Origin: Bacteroidota bacterium
Lineage (GTDB): Bacteria; Bacteroidota; Ignavibacteria; Ignavibacteriales; Ignavibacteriaceae
DNA: 12,415 nt
Assembly (NCBI GenBank): GCA_023406915.1
Contig: JAEXTR010000279.1
Span: forward strand, 1-12,415
Direction of reading: 5' to 3'
Position 1 is the first letter of the stretch, and every line of letters begins with the position of its first letter. Below are positions 6,239 through 11,483 of this stretch, piece after piece. The position numbers and the translations under genes were made by a program. The notes under the pieces were generated by a model, which did not search any database, was not told the DNA's origin, and was given only the letters and a program-made list of their open reading frames with translations.

Positions 6239-8020
6239 CTATTTCACAAAGCCGGTTCTCTCAAGGACCGGCTTTTTTATTGGCTCCTCCTCATCACTCA
6301 AGAGCCTGAAAAGTACAGGATCAGTGAGGATATTCACGATCGGAGTAAGTGTTCCATTAAGTATTGCCTGTGAGTGTACCAACCTGATACCATGACTATA
6401 ATCAGTATATTTTGACCCATGCACTGCTGTGCGGTTCTGGATAACCTTCCCATCAGGATAATGCCACCCATAGATAACCTGTCTGTTTGCATAAGCAGTA
6501 TCATTCAGAAGACATGAAAGAATGACATCCTTTTTCATACCTGCACGGATCCCTCCTGCATTTTCGCCACACAGGCTGATCAGACTGTCCACTACCTGGC
6601 TATGCAGCAATGCTTGTTGCAGCTTCTCATATTGCTCTTCGGAAGGTTTTAAAGGGTATGGTACTGTCCTGCATTCAGCAGCCTCGAAAATCTCATTCAC
6701 CATCAAGCGTGTTGGAAGTACTGCCCCCAACAATGAAGCAATTTCCACAGCGCGGGGGAAATCCATCGGGACTCTGCAATAGCTCTTGTCATCACCGACG
6801 GCAAGATAATCCCTGGCAACAAAGTAGGTTACGTCATGCTGCACGCCATCGCGATCAGGGGCGATCTTGTGAATCGGTACCATACTCACACTTCTGGCTG
6901 GCACCACCCCACTTTTCAGCAACTCCATAGAGGATGCTAAAAACTCTTTGTTGCCAGGCAATTGAGAGAATATTTCATTATAGGGCACAGGGCTCTTCGC
7001 TTTTACAGATATTGGTACCATCAGCGGGTAGGGAGACTTTACTTCTTCCCTGATAAAATCACCGTATACTGCTTCACCAAAGTACTCGTATTCTTTTTCT
7101 TCCATCGGTGTTCCAGCCAGCATTGCATGGATCACACCATTCCGTTCAACCTGAACGGTATGATAAATCAGGTTTTCACGGTTTCTGTGCAAATAGAAAG
7201 AAAGTTTTTTATCGATGCTTTGCAGGACGATCATCGAGTCATTACTCCGGTCATACATCTCAACACTTTCCGGGAGATCACGTATCATGAGTCTGCTTCT
7301 GTACCAGGTACCACCGGTATCACTCACGATCCGTTTTCCGTTGTACTCCACAAGACTATCATTGTACGCCAGAACCACCACCGAGACCGGAGAATGCTTT
7401 TGTTGCAGAGCCTGAAACAGCTTTGCATGCAGAGACTTATACCCATAGTTGCTATCCAGAAATGCAATGCGAACAATTCTCGGATCAGGTTCCTCTTCCT
7501 CCAGATATGAGAACATGATACTGCCGCCCCCACTATGTGAGAGTAAACTTATCTCCTGAATTCCGGTAAGAAGATCGGAGACCGATGCAATAACCTCACG
7601 AAAGTATTTTCCAGGTGCATTCACTGTTCGCTTCCAGGCAGGAAAACTCTTCCCGGGTGCCTCAGCATAGGCGATGACAAGATTCGTAGTAGTCTCCTTG
7701 TCACGCAGCCAGCGTACCTGTGCACCAACCTGCTGGATTCCATAATGCCAGTCATCACCTTCTGACACGTGCTTCCCCTCAGTCCATTCAATAGAGTTTC
7801 CATTAGGAAGTGTGTATATGATCAGCCGTGTCGGGAGCACTGAATTAAAGGATGCGGGTACATTGATCAGCAGTCTTATTCCGGCAGAGGTAACGGTTTG
7901 CCTTAACCATTCGTCAGTTGATTGTCTGAACGTAAAACCAGGAAGAAATGAGTTTTGCTGAGCCTGCAAGGAATGCAGACAGAGCAGCAGGAGAGATATG
8001 AAGAGAACTTTGCGTCGCAT
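6239..8020 (-). CDS. Secreted two-domain protein with alpha/beta-hydrolase-like elbow, function unknown
   Basis: The 593-residue product starts with a signal peptide, MRRKV plus a leucine-rich core ending LQAQQ near residues 20-22, so it is exported. Residues about 45-300 look like an alpha/beta-hydrolase: a strand, then SHSGGG (161-166) resembling a GxSxG elbow with S163 as candidate nucleophile, then IAFLDSNYGY (D189) and a possible histidine at H298. Roughly residues 395-580 form a second region with ARDYLAVGDD, PTRLMVNEIFEAAE, KKDVILS, IYGWH and YTDYSHGIRLV. I recall this region from uncharacterised bacterial proteins but cannot name it. The upstream TTG start is unlikely because it would precede the signal peptide. 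No Shine-Dalgarno is visible; TATTTT ends 5 nt before the ATG. An esterase, peptidase or lipase role is possible but unproven. Confidence 0.8.
   Translation of the reverse strand: MRRKVLFISLLLLCLHSLQAQQNSFLPGFTFRQSTDEWLRQTVTSAGIRLLINVPASFNSVLPTRLIIYTLPNGNSIEWTEGKHVSEGDDWHYGIQQVGAQVRWLRDKETTTNLVIAYAEAPGKSFPAWKRTVNAPGKYFREVIASVSDLLTGIQEISLLSHSGGGSIMFSYLEEEEPDPRIVRIAFLDSNYGYKSLHAKLFQALQQKHSPVSVVVLAYNDSLVEYNGKRIVSDTGGTWYRSRLMIRDLPESVEMYDRSNDSMIVLQSIDKKLSFYLHRNRENLIYHTVQVERNGVIHAMLAGTPMEEKEYEYFGEAVYGDFIREEVKSPYPLMVPISVKAKSPVPYNEIFSQLPGNKEFLASSMELLKSGVVPARSVSMVPIHKIAPDRDGVQHDVTYFVARDYLAVGDDKSYCRVPMDFPRAVEIASLLGAVLPTRLMVNEIFEAAECRTVPYPLKPSEEQYEKLQQALLHSQVVDSLISLCGENAGGIRAGMKKDVILSCLLNDTAYANRQVIYGWHYPDGKVIQNRTAVHGSKYTDYSHGIRLVHSQAILNGTLTPIVNILTDPVLFRLLSDEEEPIKKPVLERTGFVK
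6248..6278 (+). terminator. pckA intrinsic terminator, inside the coding end of the convergent gene
   Basis: AAAGCCGGT (6248-6256) pairs with ACCGGCTTT (6267-6275), and the plus strand continues with T to 6278. This is a canonical terminator 26 nt after the pckA stop. The hairpin lies wholly within the last codons of the minus-strand secreted-protein gene (stop at 6239-6241), encoding its KPVLERTGF tail. On the minus strand only three T follow the stem. Confidence 0.92.
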
Positions 8021-8025
8021 AAAGA

Positions 8026-8031
8026 AAAATA
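8026..8031 (-). promoter_or_regulatory. Candidate -10 box for a leaderless secreted-protein mRNA
   Basis: TATTTT (minus strand 8031 to 8026) ends 5 nt before the ATG at 8020, so transcription would begin at or within 1 nt of the start codon. A TTTG (minus strand 8054-8051) lies 19 nt upstream, the spacing of the Bacteroidota TTTG/TAnnTTTG promoter; the last base of the box reads C instead of G. Both boxes are squeezed between the upstream gene's terminator and the ATG. Confidence 0.35.
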
Positions 8032-8044
8032 CGACAGGAGGCCG

Positions 8045-8084
8045 AAAAAACAAAGGCGGCAGAAGTTTTCTCCGCTGCCGCCTT
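8045..8084 (-). terminator. Intrinsic terminator of the ferredoxin-methyltransferase-DUF438 operon
   Basis: AAGGCGGCAG (8053-8062) pairs with CTGCCGCCTT (8075-8084) around a 12-nt loop. On the minus strand the stem is followed by TTTGTTTTTT. It sits 16 nt after the stop of the DUF438 gene and ends only about 25 nt before the ATG of the secreted-protein gene, which therefore needs its own promoter or readthrough. Confidence 0.9.
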
Positions 8085-8099
8085 CGAACTAAACGAGTG

Positions 8100-9596
8100 T
8101 TATTTTTTTCTTCTGAAAATATTGTGGAATTCTGTCTGGCTTATCTGTTTCGTTTCCGCCTCAAATCCGGCATCCTGTGCCTTCATGATCAGCGGGTTTG
8201 GAGGGAAAGGAGTGATCAACAGGTACGTACCATTCTCAGACAATTGCTCAAGATCACCAAGCACTTTTGCGGCGGGATGCACACCACTCGCAAGGTCCTC
8301 CCGTGCATCATACACCATTTCAGGTTTAGACTCCTGTGGCGCTTCTGCAGGTTCTTCTGCTTCCTGTGAATCATACTCCAGAATTCTTCTTTCACCTTCA
8401 AGGGCGCGGAGTTTCGTCAGGTTCTGTGACACTTCAAGCGTACCCAGATAGCTTCCATCTTCAGCCTTTAAAGCATAATATGCGATATGGATAAATTGAC
8501 CATGGAAGTTGATCCAGAATGCAGCCTGAGTTTGTTTTCCTGATTTGAAGTCACTGAGAATCTGCTCAACTATGTGAACGCTGTGCGGAGGGTGGCAGTA
8601 TTGCACTTTCCTGCCGATGATCGCCCTGCTGCGCTGGAAAATGCGTTCCGGACTTTCTGAGAAGAATCTGACATTGTCATTCGCATCAACAAAAGTCAAG
8701 TCAACCGGCAATGTGTTAAACAGTGCGATAAGTTCATTCAGACGGAAGTTCCCTGATGGGAGGAACCACTTATCAGCATCATTTTTCCTGACTTCTTCTG
8801 TACCACCGGAAAGTTCAGGTTTCCACTCAGATTTTTCGTCTATGATACAGTATCCAATTTCAGGTGTCTGCCTGTAGATTTCATGCCAGTCAATCTCAGT
8901 AAGGGTGTCAAGTGACATGGGGAAAAGAATTTCTTCTTCCTTCTGGATCATCTCCATAACCTGTTTCACCAGCGGCTCAAATGATGCTGCAAGGATTGGC
9001 TTGCAGGTTGCTACCTTCATGGAACGCAAAGGCATAATGGTTTGCTGGCATTCCTTCAGTCTTGCCCTGACCTGATCATCCTTACCCCACATAACAACGC
9101 TTGGTCCGGTGATCTGATACTTTTCAAGATACGGGAAGAGGAGGTTCTCTTTTCTTGAATAGTGTTTTTCAATATCCATCAACAGGTTCAGGTGACCATG
9201 CATTTTTGCCATTATCTCTGCTGCATCATCCGTATCGTTCATTCCCTTAACAGCGTCAATAACAGCCTGGATCTGTTCTGCTTCCCTGCGGATCGCAACG
9301 TTCTCTTTCCGAAAGACCATGACCGGGTGCCCATCCGGGAGCAGTTTGGTAATTCCAGGCATTAAACCGCTGAGTGCGTTTGAGTGGAGGTCACACAGCT
9401 CGAGCATTTTCTCATTTGACATTCCTTCAGCGATTAGTTCCTGTTCAACTGCAAGCACATCTTCGTAAGGTACATTTTTCAGTTCGGCAGCAATCTGTGC
9501 CTTCACATGAATAATATCTTCGTTGTTATTCAGTTTCAGGAGGAGGCTTTTCAGGGCATCCATGCGGGCACGTTTATTATTGATAAATTCACTCAT
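8100..9596 (-). CDS. DUF438-hemerythrin-PAS-DUF2249-like multidomain protein
   Basis: The 498-residue cytoplasmic protein shows four parts. Residues 8-80 are a DUF438 helical region. Residues 88-235 are a hemerythrin-like four-helix bundle with H90, H133, H135, H145 and E150 (HYSRKENLLFP), MWGKDDQVR near 169-177, and KEEEILFPM (219-227). Residues 285-400 are a PAS domain of the type linked to DUF438, with HPPHSV (335-340), FWINFHG and GTLEVSQNLT. After a Glu/Pro-rich linker, residues 427-495 (YDAREDLASGVHP, ITPFPPNPLI) resemble DUF2249. Such proteins are usually taken as diiron and redox/gas-sensing modules; no enzymatic activity is evident. It is the last gene of the operon, 15 nt after the methyltransferase stop, with only a weak purine-rich AGAAAG as ribosome-binding site. 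The DUF2249 call is from memory of the family pattern. Confidence 0.88.
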   Translation of the reverse strand: MSEFINNKRARMDALKSLLLKLNNNEDIIHVKAQIAAELKNVPYEDVLAVEQELIAEGMSNEKMLELCDLHSNALSGLMPGITKLLPDGHPVMVFRKENVAIRREAEQIQAVIDAVKGMNDTDDAAEIMAKMHGHLNLLMDIEKHYSRKENLLFPYLEKYQITGPSVVMWGKDDQVRARLKECQQTIMPLRSMKVATCKPILAASFEPLVKQVMEMIQKEEEILFPMSLDTLTEIDWHEIYRQTPEIGYCIIDEKSEWKPELSGGTEEVRKNDADKWFLPSGNFRLNELIALFNTLPVDLTFVDANDNVRFFSESPERIFQRSRAIIGRKVQYCHPPHSVHIVEQILSDFKSGKQTQAAFWINFHGQFIHIAYYALKAEDGSYLGTLEVSQNLTKLRALEGERRILEYDSQEAEEPAEAPQESKPEMVYDAREDLASGVHPAAKVLGDLEQLSENGTYLLITPFPPNPLIMKAQDAGFEAETKQISQTEFHNIFRRKK

Positions 9597-9611
9597 ATAA
9601 GTCGTCTTTCT

Positions 9612-10346
9612 TTATTTAGTTGCTTCAATTACAATGTCTTTGGATTCGTGCAGTACAAAAGGTTCCTTTTTAAGACTGCCATAGGTTTTTACGTCCCGAA
9701 AACCTGTTTCGGTAAGCATCACGGCAAGGGCATTCTGTGTATACTCATACACAAGTGTCGATATCATTTGATGCTGGGTTCCTTCAACGGTGAGTATGTT
9801 AAAACGGATCACATCATTACAGTAATCATAGAATCTGACAAACTGCTTTCCCCCGTCATAACTGATTTTCACGATCCGCTCATCTATCTGCTTCATTCTG
9901 GTGATATTTACATTTTGCAGTAGAAGTGTTCCACCCGGTTTCATCATTGATGCACAATGCTGAAACACTGTACGGAGCTGATGCGGAGGTATGTTTGCGC
10001 AGGTATTACCCAGGCTTACGATGATATCCTTCTTAAAGAAAGCATCAGCCTGCACCGCTTCCAGTCCGGTCACGGTAAAAGTAATTTCATGGTTCGACAT
10101 CATTCTCTGACGCGCCATGCTAATCATTGATTCAGATTGGTCAAAAGAATCAACCCTAAGCCCCAGTTCAGCAAGTGCAAAGGAGTCAACACCAGTGCCG
10201 CATCCAAAATCAGCCGCCTCCTTCATTTCTGGAGTAATAAACCCAGCAAGAACGTTCTTTTTTGCCTGAACAGCTTTATCGTAGCTGATCATGGCATCAT
10301 ACTGCTCTGCTGTCTGGTTATAAAAATCTTTGTTTGAACCGCTCAT
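9612..10346 (-). CDS. Class I SAM-dependent methyltransferase, substrate unknown
   Basis: This 244-residue cytoplasmic protein has the Rossmann methyltransferase core. Motif I is AADFGCGTG (44-52), the acidic residue after the second strand lies in VDSFDQSESM (D69), then DIIVSLGNTCANI and a MMKPGGTLLLQ segment typical of small-molecule methyltransferases. The C-terminal half (YDGGKQFVRFYDY onwards) is a beta-rich extension like that of glycine/sarcosine N-methyltransferase-type enzymes, so a small-molecule acceptor is more likely than nucleic acid. I chose ATG 10346 because it overlaps the ferredoxin stop as ATGA, a translational-coupling signature; the longer frame upstream lies inside the ferredoxin gene. 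Operon context (ferredoxin, diiron/PAS protein, FNR-type operator) suggests an anaerobic or nitrosative-stress setting, but the acceptor cannot be inferred. Confidence 0.88.
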   Translation of the reverse strand: MSGSNKDFYNQTAEQYDAMISYDKAVQAKKNVLAGFITPEMKEAADFGCGTGVDSFALAELGLRVDSFDQSESMISMARQRMMSNHEITFTVTGLEAVQADAFFKKDIIVSLGNTCANIPPHQLRTVFQHCASMMKPGGTLLLQNVNITRMKQIDERIVKISYDGGKQFVRFYDYCNDVIRFNILTVEGTQHQMISTLVYEYTQNALAVMLTETGFRDVKTYGSLKKEPFVLHESKDIVIEATK

Positions 10347-10558
10347 ATTGTCTCCAGTACAATTGCATTCATTGGGCAAAGTGATACGCAGTAGTACTTC
10401 CCTTCGCACTGGTTGCAGAGGGTAGTGTTGATAGTGTGGATGCCGCTGATTTTATCCACCGGCTGACTGACTGCATTCACAACACATTCCAGCACACAGG
10501 CACCGCAGTTTATGCAATTTGCCTTAATGACCGGGAATATTTTTTTCATTTGTTTCAT
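10343..10558 (-). CDS. Small 2[4Fe-4S] ferredoxin, first gene of operon
   Basis: This 71-residue soluble electron carrier has two cysteine clusters: C15, C18, C21, C25 (CINCGACVLEC) and C48, C51, C57, C61 (CNQC, then CVSLCP), consistent with two 4Fe-4S clusters. The second has five residues between its second and third cysteines, which differs from both the CX2CX2CX3C pattern and the longer Allochromatium-type loop. The proline normally following the last cysteine of the first cluster is replaced by valine. Two starts are possible, 10558 or 10549; AGGG sits 1 nt before the first ATG and about 10 nt before the second. The stop overlaps the methyltransferase ATG. A CRP/FNR-type palindrome lies 34 nt upstream, and I infer anaerobic or nitrosative induction. 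Rodionov and colleagues described a ferredoxin (FrdX) in HcpR regulons, a possible parallel recalled from memory. Confidence 0.9.
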   Translation of the reverse strand: MKQMKKIFPVIKANCINCGACVLECVVNAVSQPVDKISGIHTINTTLCNQCEGKYYCVSLCPMNAIVLETI

Positions 10559-10563
10559 ACCCT

Positions 10564-10569
10564 AAATTA
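10564..10569 (-). promoter_or_regulatory. Candidate -10 box of the ferredoxin operon
   Basis: TAATTT (minus strand 10569 to 10564) ends 5 nt before ATG 10558. If it occupies -12 to -7, the transcription start is 10557 and the palindrome upstream is centred at -41.5, which is the standard class II CRP/FNR activator position. The mRNA would be leaderless, or have an 8-nt leader if ATG 10549 is used. Confidence 0.45.
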
Positions 10570-10591
10570 CAGAGTATGTGCGGGGGAGAAT

Positions 10592-10605
10592 TTGACTTAA
10601 GTCAG
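10592..10605. promoter_or_regulatory. FNR/DNR-type operator TTGAC-TTAA-GTCAG
   Basis: TTGACTTAAGTCAG holds a perfect 12-bp palindrome (TGACTTAAGTCA, 10593-10604) and matches the CRP/FNR-family site TTGAY-N4-RTCAA at nine of ten half-site positions. It lies in the 59-nt gap between the regulator gene stop (10618) and the ferredoxin start (10558). The neighbouring regulator has the E-x-x-S-R recognition helix that FNR uses to read this half-site, so regulator and site fit each other. Confidence 0.7.
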
Positions 10606-10617
10606 AAATGAATGGAT

Positions 10618-11316
10618 TTAGAGCGCGCCGGCGAGTTGTTGAAGTTCCTGTAGCCTGTGGATGATAATCTTCTTTCCTTTAACAGTGATTATTCCATCAG
10701 CGGCAAGTTTTTGAAATGTACGGGAAAGAGTCTCAGTGATCGTTCCAAGATATGCGGCAAGCGTTGCCTTGCTGATTGAAAGCGTTATAGCCATTATGAT
10801 GCTGTTTTCTTTCCCCTGGGATTGAAGTTCACTCATCAGATATGCCGCAAGTCTGCCTGAGACTTCTTTAATAGCAAGTTTTTCCAGCCGGTCTGTCAGG
10901 ATTCTGAGTTTTTTTGCAAATCCAGCCATCATTTTCAGACTAACTGCCGGGTGATTTCCTAAAAACTCCAGAAATCCATCAACCGGGATATGAAGCACCA
11001 TTGAAGACTCAAGAGCCTGGGCATTTACAGGGAAACACTTCTTCGATTCAAAAAGTGGGACCTCAGCAAAGGAGTCGAACGGAGAGACCAGATGCATAAC
11101 GGCTTCCTTCCCTTGCGGTGAAATCCTGTAAACCTTTACGCAGCCTTTAAGCACGATGTAGAATCCAGAATAGGGCTCCCCCTCATAAAAAAGATGTGTA
11201 CCCTTTTCTATTTTTTTTAAACTTGAGAAGGACGTAATTGCCCTCAGATCTTCAATAGTAAGTTCTGAAAAGAGAGGCAAATCCTGAAGAGTCGTTATAG
11301 GTTTTTCAGATTTCAT
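10618..11316 (-). CDS. CRP/FNR-family transcriptional regulator (DNR/HcpR-like)
   Basis: The 232-residue DNA-binding regulator has an N-terminal cyclic-nucleotide-type effector domain (about 10-110, LFYEGEPYSGFYIVLKG), a dimerisation helix (about 112-145) and a C-terminal winged helix. The recognition helix GTITETLSRT carries E185, S188 and R189, the spacing FNR uses for TTGAY half-sites. It has only two cysteines (C59, C94) and no N-terminal cluster, so it should not carry an FNR-type oxygen-sensing 4Fe-4S cluster. A NO-, haem- or small-molecule-responsive DNR/NnrR/HcpR-like mode is more likely. ATG 11316 is preferred over the upstream TTG 11355 because the family begins near there and the extra residues would come from the upstream terminator hairpin. 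No Shine-Dalgarno is present; TATATT ends 6 nt before the ATG. Likely targets are the ferredoxin operon and possibly nrfA. Confidence 0.88.
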   Translation of the reverse strand: MKSEKPITTLQDLPLFSELTIEDLRAITSFSSLKKIEKGTHLFYEGEPYSGFYIVLKGCVKVYRISPQGKEAVMHLVSPFDSFAEVPLFESKKCFPVNAQALESSMVLHIPVDGFLEFLGNHPAVSLKMMAGFAKKLRILTDRLEKLAIKEVSGRLAAYLMSELQSQGKENSIIMAITLSISKATLAAYLGTITETLSRTFQKLAADGIITVKGKKIIIHRLQELQQLAGAL

Positions 11317-11322
11317 AAGGAT

Positions 11323-11328
11323 AATATA
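11323..11328 (-). promoter_or_regulatory. Candidate -10 box for a leaderless regulator mRNA
   Basis: TATATT (minus strand 11328 to 11323) ends 6 nt before ATG 11316, which places the predicted transcription start on the A of the ATG. The sequence between box and ATG (ATCCTT) has no Shine-Dalgarno. The box overlaps the last base of the T-run of the upstream terminator, and no clear -35 element is visible. Confidence 0.35.
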
Positions 11329-11363
11329 AAAAAAAGAGAAGAAGGCGGGCGCCAACTTCTCTT
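11328..11363 (-). terminator. Intrinsic terminator between nrfA and the regulator
   Basis: On the plus strand AAGAGAAG (11334-11341) pairs with CTTCTCTT (11356-11363). A GGC/GCC helix in the loop is separated by a small TT/TT internal loop (minus-strand sense). On the minus strand the stem is followed by a run of eight U. It lies about 120 nt after the nrfA stop and ends 12 nt before the regulator ATG. Confidence 0.88.
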
Positions 11364-11386
11364 TCTAAAAGCACTTGCACGGGATT

Positions 11387-11456
11387 GGGACCCGCTCAAG
11401 AGCTTAACACATCACTCACACATAAGCACAACATCGTGTTAAGCAGCGGAGTTCCC
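11387..11456. repeat. Long imperfect inverted repeat in nrfA 3' region
   Basis: GCTTAACAC (11402-11410) pairs perfectly with GTGTTAAGC (11436-11444). The helix extends outward by CCGCT (11392-11396) with AGCGG (11445-11449), then GGGA (11387-11390) with TCCC (11453-11456), giving 18 base pairs interrupted by small bulges, with a 25-nt loop. It lies between the nrfA stop and its terminator, so it would be part of the nrfA 3' UTR or of a separate short RNA ending at that terminator. I could not fold it as a tRNA or match a riboswitch. Confidence 0.5.
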
Positions 11457-11483
11457 GCAAAGCAAAAATTTTTTTAATTTTTT

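Noticed and set aside
6962..7510. 182-codon open frame on the plus strand
   Set aside because: It lies antisense inside the secreted-protein gene, whose signal peptide and motif pattern are convincing; the antisense product shows no family features.
8021..8053. Upstream TTG start for the secreted protein
   Set aside because: It would put eleven residues encoded by terminator sequence before a good signal peptide; ATG 8020 gives a normal one.
10618..11316. Calling the regulator FNR itself
   Set aside because: The N-terminal cysteine cluster for the 4Fe-4S sensor is missing; only C59 and C94 are present.
11370..11460. tRNA-like T-arm (CGGG, 7-nt loop, CCCG on the minus strand)
   Set aside because: The loop TCCCAAT departs from the T-loop consensus, and no acceptor stem or anticodon arm can be folded around it.
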